Positions 15,278-24,300 of a DNA stretch of 64,000 nucleotides are shown piece after piece. The translations under genes were made by a program, and so were the position numbers. Source of the DNA: Branchiibius sp. NY16-3462-2. GTDB taxonomy: Bacteria; Actinomycetota; Actinomycetes; Actinomycetales; Dermatophilaceae. The DNA lies in the NCBI RefSeq assembly GCF_001594145.1, contig NZ_LVCF01000035.1, positions 310,001 through 374,000 on the forward strand, given 5' to 3'. A model generated the notes under the pieces. That model was not told where the DNA came from and made no database searches. It saw only the letters and a list, made by a program, of their open reading frames with translations. Positions within the stretch are counted from its first letter, which is position 1; the number at the start of each line of letters is the position of its first letter.

Positions 15278-16480
15278 TCAGAGTTCTGCGCGCACCCCTG
15301 CCACCAGTCGCTCGACCTCATCGACGCTGGTGTACGGCGCCAGCGAGATCCGCAAGCCCCCGGACTCCCCCAGCCCCAACGCCCGCGCCGGCTCGTAGGC
15401 GTAGAACGAACCTGCCGGAGCGATCAGCGCTTGTGCGGCCAGCGCGTCGGCGATCGCCGCCGGGTTCGCCTCCGCGAACGTCAGCAATGTGGTCGGCGTA
15501 CGCCGCTGCGCCCGTGAGTGATTCACCACCCGACCGTCAGCAACCAGGTCCGTCAACCCCTCATCCAGTACGCCGAGTAGCTGGCTCTCGTGGGCGGCGA
15601 ACGCCTCGTGCGCGGACCGCAGCCGCTCCCTGCGCGACTGCCCCGCACCCCAGGAAGCGATGAAGTCAACTGCGGCGGTTGCGCCGGCCAGTTGTTCGTA
15701 CGGCAGCGTGCCCAACTCGAAACGCTCCGGCGACTCGTCCGTTGACGGAAGCAGCTTGTCCGGTGAAAGCTCCTCCAGCACAGCTGGATTCGCGAGCAAC
15801 ACCCCGCAGTGCGGACCGAAGAACTTGTACGGCGAACACACGTAGAAGTCCGCACCCAACGCAGCAACGTCGATGAAGGAGTGCGCCGCGTGATGCACAC
15901 CGTCCACCCAGACGAGGGCATCGGCGTCGTGCGCTGCCGCAGCGATGGCCGCCACGTCCGGGCGTGAACCGATCAGGTTCGACGCGCCCGTCACCGCCAC
16001 CAACCGCGTGCACGGCGTGATGGCCGACTCCAATGACTCGGCCGTGAACTGCCCCGTCGCCGGATCCAGCTCCAACCACCGAACGACCACCCCAGCACGC
16101 TCGGCCGCGATCGCCCACGGCCGCACGTTGCAGTCGTGATCCAGTTGCGACAGCACGATCTCATCGCCGCTCCCCCAGGTACGCGCCAGCGTCCGGGAGA
16201 AGTCGAAGGTGAGCGCGGTGGCCGAGCGGCCGTGCACGATACCGGCCGTGGGCACCCCGCCCAGGTCGCCGTACGCCGACCTGAACTCCTCGACGCACCG
16301 CGCAGCGTTCCGGGCGGCCAGGCTGCCCGCTCCACGGTTCGACAACGGTGCACGCAGGGCACCCGCGATCGCGTCGGCGACGGATGCCGGCGTCTGGGTG
16401 CCGCCCGCACCGTCGAAATACGCCTCACCGGCGGCCAGGGCCGGGAACTGGGATCGGAACGCGGCGACGTCGAAGGTCAT
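15278..16480 (-). CDS. Class V aminotransferase-fold protein, cysteine desulfurase-like
   Basis: A 400-residue PLP enzyme of aminotransferase class V. The PLP lysine is Lys219 in CSPYKFFGPHCG, the ring-stacking region is SQLDHDCNVRPW, and the aspartate holding the PLP nitrogen is in WVDGVHHAAHS. This pattern matches the cysteine-desulfurase-like (TIGR01976-type) group rather than IscS or SufS. The active-site loop Cys expected of a sulfur donor is not evident, so sulfur transfer is uncertain. It starts at ATG 16480, divergent from the peptidase, and precedes gdx on the same strand, separated from it by the riboswitch. Confidence 0.85.
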   Translation of the reverse strand: MTFDVAAFRSQFPALAAGEAYFDGAGGTQTPASVADAIAGALRAPLSNRGAGSLAARNAARCVEEFRSAYGDLGGVPTAGIVHGRSATALTFDFSRTLARTWGSGDEIVLSQLDHDCNVRPWAIAAERAGVVVRWLELDPATGQFTAESLESAITPCTRLVAVTGASNLIGSRPDVAAIAAAAHDADALVWVDGVHHAAHSFIDVAALGADFYVCSPYKFFGPHCGVLLANPAVLEELSPDKLLPSTDESPERFELGTLPYEQLAGATAAVDFIASWGAGQSRRERLRSAHEAFAAHESQLLGVLDEGLTDLVADGRVVNHSRAQRRTPTTLLTFAEANPAAIADALAAQALIAPAGSFYAYEPARALGLGESGGLRISLAPYTSVDEVERLVAGVRAEL

Positions 16481-16538
16481 CCTGCGACCCTGTCACATCG
16501 TGGTGTTCCCAGCGAAAACTCAGCCTCACTCAAGGTTG

Positions 16539-16552
16539 GATTCAGGTGAATC
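16539..16552. promoter_or_regulatory. 14-bp palindrome upstream of the S53 peptidase gene
   Basis: GATTCAGGTGAATC is a perfect inverted repeat around GG in an AT-rich 203-bp region between the divergent aminotransferase-like gene and the peptidase gene. It is a candidate operator; no regulator is identified. Confidence 0.3.
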
Positions 16553-16683
16553 TGTATGCGCCGCAATGTTTTTCGTTTTCGTAATCCATAGCGGCAATTC
16601 GGCCAAATCGCGGCCCCCCGACAGGTAACTTGCCGGAGGTGTGCCATATCGACGCACTATCCAACAGATCGAGGACAGACAGT

Positions 16684-18699
16684 ATGGGACTGCGCAACAA
16701 CCGGCGGCGGACATCGCAACAGATGGCTGCCGTCACCGTCACTCTCGCCCTGAGCGTCGCCGGAGCCGCGGCCGCGAACGCGTCGGTCACGGCCGATGGG
16801 TCCATCAAGTACCCCGGGTCGGTCCCCAAATGGGCGGTCACCGCCCAGGACGCCGGAGCCGCACCCGCGGACGACACCGTCGAGGGTGAGATCTACCTGA
16901 ACCTGCAGGACAAGCAGGGCGCCGAGACCCTCGCGACTGCGGTCTCCACCCCGGGTAGCCCGCTCTACCGCCACCCCCTGTCCCCCAGCCAGTGGATCAG
17001 CCGCTTCTCCCCCACTGCCGGTGAGTACGCGACCGTGGTGAACAAACTGAAGTCCGAAGGCCTCACGATCACCGGCACGCCGGCGAGTCGGCTGTACGTC
17101 GTGTTCCGCGGAACCGCCGACCAGGTCAATGCCGCCTTCTCCACCTCGATGCACCTCTACCACCACGCGGGCACCCGCCTTGCCGCACCTGCCAAGGCGC
17201 CCGCGCTGCCCTCGAGCATCGCCAAACTGGTGAGCGCGGTGAGCCTGGACCAGTCTCGTCTGCAGACCCGGCCGAACCTGGTCTCGCCGGGCCACGTGGA
17301 CAAGACCGCGGGCTCCTCGAGCCTGAACAAGTCAAAGGCGCAGGCCCAGAGCAAGCTGCGCTCGCAGACGACGCCGTCCACCACGGCCGCGTGCTCGCAG
17401 TACTGGGGCCAGTACACCGCCTCGGTGCCGGCCGCCTACAACGGTCAGACGTCGTACCCGACCAACATCTGTGGCTACGACGCCAAGCAGCTGCGCTCGG
17501 GGTACAACCTCAACACCTGGAACAGCCTGGGCGTTAACGGTTCTGGCCAGACGGTCGCGATCACCGACGCCTACGCCTCACCCACCATCGTCTCCGACAC
17601 CAACGCGCTGGCGGCACAGAGCGGCGAGCCCGCGCTGGGCGCCGGTCAGTACCAGCAGATCGTCCCCAGCACCTTCTACGACGAAGAGGCCTGTGGCGGT
17701 CCCAGCGGTTGGCAGGGTGAGCAGTCTCTCGACGTGCAGGCCGTCCACTCCCTCGCCCCGAAGACCAACATCCTCTACGTCGGCGGCTCCAACTGCGGCG
17801 GCGGTCTCGACATCGCGCTGTCGACGATCATCGACCGGAAGCTGGCCACGGTCGTGAGCAACAGCTGGGGTGACGTCGGTGAGGATGTCCCGGCCGAGGT
17901 CCTCGCGGGTGAGCAGAACATCTTCGTGCAGGCTGCCGGCGAGGGTATCGGCCTGTACTTCTCCAGCGGTGACAACGGCGACGAGGCTGCTGCGCTGGGC
18001 ACTGCCGAGCCGGACTTCCCTGCGTCCGACCCGTTCGTCACCTCCGTCGGCGGCACGTCGATGGGTATCGACAAGAAGGGCAAGCTGGCCGTCGAAACCG
18101 GTTGGGGCACTGCGTACCAGCGGATCCTGGACAACGCCGACGGGACCTCCAGCTACGCCGGCGCGTTGCCGGGTGCGTTCGGGGGCGGCGCCGGCGGCGG
18201 GGTCAGCACCCTGTTCGCCGAGCCGGCCTACCAGAAGGGCGTCGTGCCCAACTCGCTGTCCGGTGGCAAGCGCGTCTCCCCGGACGTGTCGGCCCTGGCC
18301 GACCCGTACACCGGTTTCCAGATCGGGATCAGCCCGATCACCGATGACGGCACGTTGGCGACCGCGGACTACGAGAACGAGACGTACGGCGGCACCTCCT
18401 TGGCCTCGCCGCTCACCGCCGCGATGGTGGCGCTCTCGCAGCAGTTGACCCACGGCAGTGTCGGTTTCGCCAACCCGACGCTCTACACGCTGGATCGTTT
18501 CCTGCCCGGGTCGTTCCGCGACGTCAAGCCCTCGAGCACGCCCGTTGCGGTGGAGTACACCTCCGCCTCGAGCGGTCACCGGTTCTTGATCACCATGGAC
18601 AAGGACACCTCCTTGACCACGACCGCCGGCTACGACGACGTCACCGGTATGGGTGCGATGTCCTTCAGCCTGGCCCAGCTGCTGGGTCACGGTCGCTGA
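16684..18699 (+). CDS. Secreted S53 family peptidase (sedolisin/kumamolisin type)
   Basis: A 671-residue secreted acid serine-carboxyl peptidase. Residues 1 to about 34 form a signal peptide with RRR before a hydrophobic core and an AANAS end. Residues about 35–215 look like the pro-kumamolisin activation domain. The catalytic domain keeps Glu346 and Asp350 (GEQSLDV), the oxyanion Asp430 (SSGDNGDE) and Ser572 (YGGTSLASP). A C-terminal DDVTGMG segment fits the calcium site. It likely matures by self-cleavage outside the cell and degrades proteins at low pH. The start is ATG 16684, giving the signal peptide. A strong stem-loop follows the gene. Confidence 0.93.
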   Translation: MGLRNNRRRTSQQMAAVTVTLALSVAGAAAANASVTADGSIKYPGSVPKWAVTAQDAGAAPADDTVEGEIYLNLQDKQGAETLATAVSTPGSPLYRHPLSPSQWISRFSPTAGEYATVVNKLKSEGLTITGTPASRLYVVFRGTADQVNAAFSTSMHLYHHAGTRLAAPAKAPALPSSIAKLVSAVSLDQSRLQTRPNLVSPGHVDKTAGSSSLNKSKAQAQSKLRSQTTPSTTAACSQYWGQYTASVPAAYNGQTSYPTNICGYDAKQLRSGYNLNTWNSLGVNGSGQTVAITDAYASPTIVSDTNALAAQSGEPALGAGQYQQIVPSTFYDEEACGGPSGWQGEQSLDVQAVHSLAPKTNILYVGGSNCGGGLDIALSTIIDRKLATVVSNSWGDVGEDVPAEVLAGEQNIFVQAAGEGIGLYFSSGDNGDEAAALGTAEPDFPASDPFVTSVGGTSMGIDKKGKLAVETGWGTAYQRILDNADGTSSYAGALPGAFGGGAGGGVSTLFAEPAYQKGVVPNSLSGGKRVSPDVSALADPYTGFQIGISPITDDGTLATADYENETYGGTSLASPLTAAMVALSQQLTHGSVGFANPTLYTLDRFLPGSFRDVKPSSTPVAVEYTSASSGHRFLITMDKDTSLTTTAGYDDVTGMGAMSFSLAQLLGHGR

Positions 18700-18724
18700 C
18701 CGGATCGGCGCATTGAATCGACGT

Positions 18725-18748
18725 GGGGCCGGGCAGTCGCCCGGCCCC
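18725..18748 (+). terminator. GC-rich stem-loop terminator after the S53 peptidase gene
   Basis: GGGGCCGGGC and GCCCGGCCCC pair exactly over 10 bp with an AGTC loop, 25 bp beyond the stop codon. There is no U-tract, as is common for actinobacterial terminators. Confidence 0.75.
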
Positions 18749-18863
18749 GCGACACGTTGCGGTCGATTTCCCACCGCATCAGGCACCGGCGCGGCACACT
18801 AAGGGCTGCAGCTGCCCCCGCCGGAGTGGGTCCCCCGGCCAACCGCGGAAGGACGCACGCGCC

Positions 18864-20450
18864 ATGCCCGAAGGTTATGAACCCCTCGACGACGAAGCTC
18901 ATCTGGCGAGCCTGGGGTACAAACAGGAGTTGTCGCGCAACTGGTCGGGGTTCTCCAACTTCGCCATCTCGTTCTCGATCATCTCGATCCTGGCCGGCTG
19001 CTTCACCAGCTTCGGTCTGGGGTGGAACAACGGCGGACCTGCGGCCATCGCCTGGGGCTGGCCGATCGTGGCTGCCTTCATCATGGTCATCGGCTTCTGT
19101 ATGTCCGAGCTGGTGTCGGCATACCCCACCTCGGGCGGAATCTATTGGTGGGCAAGCAAACTCGGCGGTCCGAAGGCCGGCTTCTTCACCGGTTGGCTGA
19201 ATCTGATCGGACTGCTGGCGATCGATGCGTCGGTTGCCTACGGTTGCGCGAGTTTCTTCGATACCTTCATCGGGTACTACAGCGATTCGTGGGCTTCGAG
19301 CTATTCGCTGACCCGCGTTTTCATCGAGTTCATCGTGATCCTGGCCCTCGCCGCAGCCATCAACATCTTCTCCAGCCACCTGCTCGCGATCCTGAACAAC
19401 ATCTCGGTGTGGTGGCATGTCATCGGCTCGCTCGTCGTGGTCGCGATCCTGTGGTTCTTCCTGAAGTCCGGCGCCCACCACGCGTCCCTCTCAGACGTCT
19501 TCACCAAGACGATCAACAACACCGGCTTCTTCGGCGGTCACACCAGCGGATGGGGATTCCTGCTCTACGTCCTGCCGCTGTCGGCCATCCTCACGCAGTA
19601 CACGATCACCGGTTATGACGCCTCGGTGCACCTGTCTGAGGAAACCAAGTCAGCCGCCAACTCCGCGGCGCGCGGCATCTGGCGATCCATCTTCTACTCC
19701 GCCATCGGCGGCTGGATTCTGCTGCTGAGTTTCCTGTTCGCGGTGCAGGATTCGGACAAGGTCAGCGAAGGCGGTGGGTCGGTGTTCGCGATCTTCGGCC
19801 AGGCACTCGACCCCAAGGTCGCCGGTCTGGTCGTGCTGATCTCCACCGCGGGACAGTTCTTCTGCACCTGCGCCTGCATGACCTCCACCAGCCGGATGTT
19901 CTTCGCCTTCAGTCGGGACCGGGCCGTCCCCGGCTCCCGGTACTGGTCCAGGCTGAACGCCAACAAGGTTCCGGTCTACGCGGTGATCGCTGCTGCGGTG
20001 ATCGCTCTGCTGCTGACGCTGCCGGCATTGGTGAAGGTCGACGTGAACGGCGCTCCGGTGCCGGTCGCGTTCTTCGCGGTCGTGTCGATCGGTGTCATCG
20101 GCCTGTACCTGTCCTTCGGCATCCCGATCTTCCTGCGCTGGCGAGCCGGGTCGAACTTCAAGGTCGGCTCGTGGAACAACGGCATCAAGTACCGCTGGAT
20201 GAACCTGGTGGCCGTCATCGAGATCACGGTGATGTCGATCGTCGGTCTACTGCCCACCCTGAACGTCGGAGTCCCCTGGGTCGACGGCTTCTCGATGAAG
20301 TACGTCAACTACGCCATCATCGTGGTCCCGGTGGCGCTTCTGCTGTTGTGGATCTACTGGCACGTCTCGGTCAAGCACTGGTTCACTGGACCGGTCACCA
20401 CCATCGAGTCAGCGGCCACTGACTCCGAACCGGAGCCGACCACGACGTGA
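18864..20450 (+). CDS. APC-family permease, probable ethanolamine permease
   Basis: A 528-residue polytopic membrane protein with about 12 hydrophobic segments and a typical amino acid-polyamine-organocation N-terminus (ELSRNWSGFSNFAISFSIIS). SAYPTSGGIYWWASKLGG and ITGYDASVHLSEETKSAA match the GABA-permease/BAT1-like branch. It starts at ATG 18864 with GGAAGGA upstream. Its last codons overlap the GTG of eutB, and eutB overlaps eutC, so the most likely cargo is ethanolamine. That assignment rests on the operon. Import would use the proton gradient. Confidence 0.87.
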   Translation: MPEGYEPLDDEAHLASLGYKQELSRNWSGFSNFAISFSIISILAGCFTSFGLGWNNGGPAAIAWGWPIVAAFIMVIGFCMSELVSAYPTSGGIYWWASKLGGPKAGFFTGWLNLIGLLAIDASVAYGCASFFDTFIGYYSDSWASSYSLTRVFIEFIVILALAAAINIFSSHLLAILNNISVWWHVIGSLVVVAILWFFLKSGAHHASLSDVFTKTINNTGFFGGHTSGWGFLLYVLPLSAILTQYTITGYDASVHLSEETKSAANSAARGIWRSIFYSAIGGWILLLSFLFAVQDSDKVSEGGGSVFAIFGQALDPKVAGLVVLISTAGQFFCTCACMTSTSRMFFAFSRDRAVPGSRYWSRLNANKVPVYAVIAAAVIALLLTLPALVKVDVNGAPVPVAFFAVVSIGVIGLYLSFGIPIFLRWRAGSNFKVGSWNNGIKYRWMNLVAVIEITVMSIVGLLPTLNVGVPWVDGFSMKYVNYAIIVVPVALLLLWIYWHVSVKHWFTGPVTTIESAATDSEPEPTTT

Positions 20451-21844
20451 AGTACCGCCAGACGATCAACCAGCGCAGCTACGAGTTCGACGGGCTGGTC
20501 GACGTCCTTGCCAAGGCGACGCCCCTGCGTTCGGGCGACGTGCTGGCTGGCTGCGCGGCGGAGTCGGGTGCGGAACGCGCTGCGGCGCAATGGGTTCTGG
20601 CCGACCTGCCACTGTCCCTGTTCCTCTCCGAGTACGTCGTGCCACCCGAGACCGACGACGTCACCCGGCTGATCCTGTCGGCTCACGATCCTGGCGCGTT
20701 CGAACCCGTCGCCGCGTTGACCGTCGGCGGGTTCCGGGAATGGTTACTGGAGACGGTGGGTCGCGGTGACCACGCGTCGCTGATCGCCCTGCGTGACGGG
20801 CTGACACCCGAGATGGCGGCGGCCGTCAGCAAGATCATGCGTAACCAGGACCTGATCGCCGTCGCTGCCGCCTGCCAGGTCACCACCGCATTCCGCGACA
20901 CGATCGGTCTGCCCGGGCGGTTCTCCACCCGGTTGCAACCCAACCATCCGACCGACGACCGCACCGGGATCGCGGCCAGCGTGCTCGACGGACTGCTGCT
21001 CGGGTCCGGCGACGCGGTCATCGGGATCAATCCCGCGTCGGACAATCCCCGCACCGTCGCCGATCTCCTCCGACTCCTCGACGACATCATCACCCGCTAC
21101 GAGATCCCCACCCAGTCGTGCGTCCTCACCCACGTCACGACGACCCTGGAGTTGATCGCCGCCGGCGCGCCGGTCGATCTCGTCTTCCAGTCGATCGCCG
21201 GAACCCAACGCGCCAACGAGGGGTTCGGTGTCGAGCTGCCAACTCTGGCAGAGGCTCTCAAAGCGGCCCGCTCTCTGCACCGGGGCTCTGTCGGCAACAA
21301 CGTCATGTACTTCGAAACCGGTCAGGGAGCGGCACTGTCCGCCGACGCCCACTGGGGAACCGACGGTCGGCCGGTCGACCAGCAGACTCTCGAAGCACGC
21401 GCTTACGGGGTGGCAAGGGCGTTCGAACCGCTGCTGGTCAACACCGTCGTCGGCTTCATCGGACCGGAGTACCTCTACGACGGCAAGCAGATCATCCGGG
21501 CCGGCTTGGAGGATCACTTCTGCGGCAAGCTCCTGGGACTCCCGATGGGCGTGGACGTCTGCTACACCAATCACGCCGAAGCCGACCAGGACGATATGGA
21601 CACCCTGCTCACGCTGCTGGGAGCGGCCGGTTGCACCTACGTCATGGGTGTCCCGGGCGCGGATGACGTGATGCTCGGCTACCAGTCGACCTCCTTCCAC
21701 GACGCGCTCTACCTGCGTCAGGTGCTCGGCAAGCGGCCGGCACCGGAGTTCGAGGCCTGGTTGGACCGGTTGGGTCTGCTGGCCGCCGACGGAAGTATCC
21801 GGGCCGTCGAACCGGGTACCAGCCCGCTGCGGGAGTTGGCGTGA
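20447..21844 (+). CDS. eutB: Ethanolamine ammonia-lyase large subunit
   Basis: A 465-residue catalytic alpha subunit of adenosylcobalamin-dependent ethanolamine ammonia-lyase, which turns ethanolamine into acetaldehyde and ammonia. Recognisable blocks include LSLFLSEYVVPP, FSTRLQPNHPTDDRTGIAAS, GINPASDNPRTVADLLRLLD, RGSVGNNVMYFETGQG and LEDHFCGKLLGLPMGVDVCYTNHAEADQDDMD, quoted in parts. Length is the usual 450–465. It starts with GTG 20447 (GTGA overlap with the permease). No EutA reactivase, aldehyde dehydrogenase or microcompartment shell gene is nearby, so the acetaldehyde would be released into the cytoplasm. Confidence 0.96.
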   Translation: MKYRQTINQRSYEFDGLVDVLAKATPLRSGDVLAGCAAESGAERAAAQWVLADLPLSLFLSEYVVPPETDDVTRLILSAHDPGAFEPVAALTVGGFREWLLETVGRGDHASLIALRDGLTPEMAAAVSKIMRNQDLIAVAAACQVTTAFRDTIGLPGRFSTRLQPNHPTDDRTGIAASVLDGLLLGSGDAVIGINPASDNPRTVADLLRLLDDIITRYEIPTQSCVLTHVTTTLELIAAGAPVDLVFQSIAGTQRANEGFGVELPTLAEALKAARSLHRGSVGNNVMYFETGQGAALSADAHWGTDGRPVDQQTLEARAYGVARAFEPLLVNTVVGFIGPEYLYDGKQIIRAGLEDHFCGKLLGLPMGVDVCYTNHAEADQDDMDTLLTLLGAAGCTYVMGVPGADDVMLGYQSTSFHDALYLRQVLGKRPAPEFEAWLDRLGLLAADGSIRAVEPGTSPLRELA

Positions 21845-22563
21845 CGGATCTGTGGGAACGACTGCGGACCCACACCCCTGCGCGGATCGGTATTGGCCGG
21901 TCCGGGTCCGGAACACCCACGGCTGCAGTGCTTTCCGCGACAGCTGCGCATGCCGCGGCTCGTGACGCAGTCCATGCGGAGTTGGATGTGCCCACGTTGC
22001 AGCGTGAGCTCGAAGGGCTCGGACTCGGCCCCGCGCTGGTGGTGCCCTCGGCGGCGCCGGACCGATCGACGTACCTGACCCGGCCGGATCTGGGCCGCAC
22101 CCCCGGCGGTAACTTGCCGCAGCCAGGCGATGCGGAGCTGGCGGTGGTCGTCGCGGACGGCTTGAGCGCGGTCGCGACGCAGACGCACGCCGTACCGCTC
22201 CTGCAGGCCCTGCTCCCCCTGCTGGACTCCCCCACCACGGTCGCTGCACCAGTCGTCGCGACCCAGGCGCGAGTCGCGCTCGGTGACCACATCGGGCAGG
22301 CACTGGGTGCCCGGTTGGTGCTGGTGCTGATCGGGGAACGCCCCGGACTGTCCGCGGCGGACTCACTCGGTGCCTATCTCACCTGGCAACCGCAACCGGG
22401 GATCCTGGACTCGGCGCGTAACTGCGTCTCCAACATCCGGCCGCCACACGGCCTGGATTACGACACGGCCGCCCGCACCATCGCCGCGCTGATCTCCGGG
22501 GCGCGGCAACTGGGCGCGACCGGCGTGCGGTTGAAGGACCTGACCGGTTCCCTAGCGCCCTGA
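21841..22563 (+). CDS. eutC: Ethanolamine ammonia-lyase small subunit
   Basis: A 240-residue EutC. The N-terminal ARIGIGRSGSGTPTAA, the central TRPDLGRTPG and the stretch VVVADGLSAVATQTHAVPLL are typical. The end GERPGLSAADSLGAYLTW plus RNCVSNIRPPHGLDY contributes the cobalamin-binding face and the conserved cysteine. It pairs with EutB to form the active complex. It starts with GTG 21841, overlapping the eutB stop. The 3' end overlaps the convergent ThrE-like gene by 12 bp. I see no B12 riboswitch upstream of the operon, and the regulator of the operon is not in the window. Confidence 0.96.
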   Translation: MTDLWERLRTHTPARIGIGRSGSGTPTAAVLSATAAHAAARDAVHAELDVPTLQRELEGLGLGPALVVPSAAPDRSTYLTRPDLGRTPGGNLPQPGDAELAVVVADGLSAVATQTHAVPLLQALLPLLDSPTTVAAPVVATQARVALGDHIGQALGARLVLVLIGERPGLSAADSLGAYLTWQPQPGILDSARNCVSNIRPPHGLDYDTAARTIAALISGARQLGATGVRLKDLTGSLAP

Positions 22564-24294
22564 CCTGGCTCGCAAGCGGTCCTCGAGGGGACGACTGACC
22601 GCCAAGCCGGCGATGACGCCCAGCGAGATGGTCACCAGCGTCGTACCGGTCGTCACCAACGTCGCCGCGGCGCTCGCTCCACCCCCGACCGCCGACGTGA
22701 CGCCGACGAGCCCCAACGCACCAGGCACCAGCAACCAGAAAGCGGGCAGGAAACACACCAGGGGCGGCGGCCCGGTCGGTCGGGTCGAGACGATCATCGC
22801 GGCGGGGGTCATGAAGAACGCACCGACCATCGCGGACACGGCGCTGCCGAACAGCACGCCGCCGACGACCTGCCCGGCGTACGCGATCACCAGGACGAGC
22901 AGGATCCAGCGCCGTGCCCCGGGCCGGGCCGCTTTGTAGAACACCAGACCGACGCCATAGATCAGCACCCCGGCCCACGGCGCCAACGGTCCGAAGAAGG
23001 ACTGACCGCTGGTGCGGGCCAGGCTGGCCGGTACGCCGACGAGCGAGGCCGCTGCCGTGATCCCTACCGCCAGCAACACCAGTTGCATCAGTCCGGAGGC
23101 GAGGCGGGCGGAACCCGACACGATCTGTTTGGTGACCAGGTCGATCGTCCCGTTGGTCAACTGAGCACCCGGGAGGAAGGTGATCAGTGGTGGCACCAGG
23201 GCCGCGAGGAGGTTCAGATCCCACCCGGTGCGGGCCAACAGAAACGCGATGGAAGCAACGACGAAGGACATGCCCAGGACGACCATCACGGAGTAGATCG
23301 ACTCGATCCGCGCCGTCCACCGCAGCACCAGGGCAGTGAGGCCACCAAGCACCGCCGCCACCAGTAAATCCAGCGGATTGGCCCCCAACAGGAGCGCCAG
23401 GCCGACGCTCATGGCGGCGTATCCGGCCACTTGCACGACCGGCGGGTACGGGTAGTCAGCGTCCGCGATCGCGGTGAGCCGGGCCAGGCCGTCGCGGGGA
23501 GACAGCCGTCCGTCGCTCGCCTGATCGGCCACTTCGGTGATGCCCTGCATCTGTCCCAGGTCGATGTCCCGCTCCCCCGCGCCGATCGCCGCGGTCGCCG
23601 TGTCATCCACGCCCGGCACCGACACCAACAGGGCAGTCGGCAATGTGATGATCTCGGCCTCCGGCACTCCACCGACGGTCGCGACCTTGTGCAACGTGTG
23701 ATTGACCTGGATGAGCGGCGCGCTGATATCCAGCATCGCCTCACCCAGCACGGTGACGAAACGCAGCAGGTCCCGCCGATCGGTGGGAGACGTCGGTTGC
23801 GGACTGTGTGGCGCAGCCTCCGGCGCCACTGGCCGGCCGGCAGCCCGCCGTCCCGTGGCCCGCGTCTTCACGTACCACACGATTCCGGCGGCGATGGCGG
23901 CCAGCACCACGATGACACCGGTCAGCCCTAACGGCCATGGCACGTCGCCACCGCTTGACGCGGGGCGGGTGATCCACGCCACCGTCTCACTCGTGGTGGT
24001 CGTGGTTGTCGTGGTGGTCGCCGTCACCGTGGTGGTGGTCGGACTGGAGTCGACGGGACTCTGCGTCGTGGGCGGCTCGGTGGTCTGACCGGCACCGGCC
24101 GGGCTGGACGGCGTTGCGCCTTCGCTCGGCGTACTCGGTGTTGTCGTGGTTTCCGGGGCGGGGGACGTCTCGGTCGCAGTGTCGGTGGCCGTCCCGCTCA
24201 CCGGCGCCGTGTCGGACGCCGTGGAGGTGTCGGTGGCAGCGGGCAGCGAGGTGGGCACAGCCCTACCGAAGCAAATCAGCCTGAGAACGGCCAA
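22552..24294 (-). CDS. ThrE-like threonine/serine exporter family protein with Thr/Ser-rich N-terminus
   Basis: A membrane protein of up to 580 residues. Residues 1 to about 110 are low-complexity Thr/Ser/Pro with a run of threonines. One hydrophobic segment (WPLGLTGVIVVLAAIAAGIVW) precedes a soluble domain with VTVLGEAMLDISAPLIQVNHTL, followed by about ten membrane segments. The two halves match the ThrE (DUF1212 plus DUF3815) exporters for threonine and serine. No signal peptide precedes the Thr-rich region, which may nevertheless lie outside the membrane, possibly glycosylated. The start is uncertain: TTG 24294 or GTG 24258. It is the last gene of a run with GT4 and GH92. Confidence 0.82.
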   Translation of the reverse strand: MAVLRLICFGRAVPTSLPAATDTSTASDTAPVSGTATDTATETSPAPETTTTPSTPSEGATPSSPAGAGQTTEPPTTQSPVDSSPTTTTVTATTTTTTTTTSETVAWITRPASSGGDVPWPLGLTGVIVVLAAIAAGIVWYVKTRATGRRAAGRPVAPEAAPHSPQPTSPTDRRDLLRFVTVLGEAMLDISAPLIQVNHTLHKVATVGGVPEAEIITLPTALLVSVPGVDDTATAAIGAGERDIDLGQMQGITEVADQASDGRLSPRDGLARLTAIADADYPYPPVVQVAGYAAMSVGLALLLGANPLDLLVAAVLGGLTALVLRWTARIESIYSVMVVLGMSFVVASIAFLLARTGWDLNLLAALVPPLITFLPGAQLTNGTIDLVTKQIVSGSARLASGLMQLVLLAVGITAAASLVGVPASLARTSGQSFFGPLAPWAGVLIYGVGLVFYKAARPGARRWILLVLVIAYAGQVVGGVLFGSAVSAMVGAFFMTPAAMIVSTRPTGPPPLVCFLPAFWLLVPGALGLVGVTSAVGGGASAAATLVTTGTTLVTISLGVIAGLAVSRPLEDRLRARSGR

Positions 24295-24300
24295 TCGGCC

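Noticed and set aside
18700..18863. A B12 riboswitch before the ethanolamine operon
   Set aside because: No B12-box sequence could be recognised; the gap holds only a terminator stem-loop and a ribosome site.
20744..22366. A 540-codon open frame on the minus strand over eutB and eutC
   Set aside because: GC-rich antisense frame; both sense genes are unmistakable.
23980..24260. A CRISPR or other repeat array in the GTGGT-rich DNA
   Set aside because: It is the coding sequence for the Thr-rich region of the ThrE-like protein; there are no spacers.
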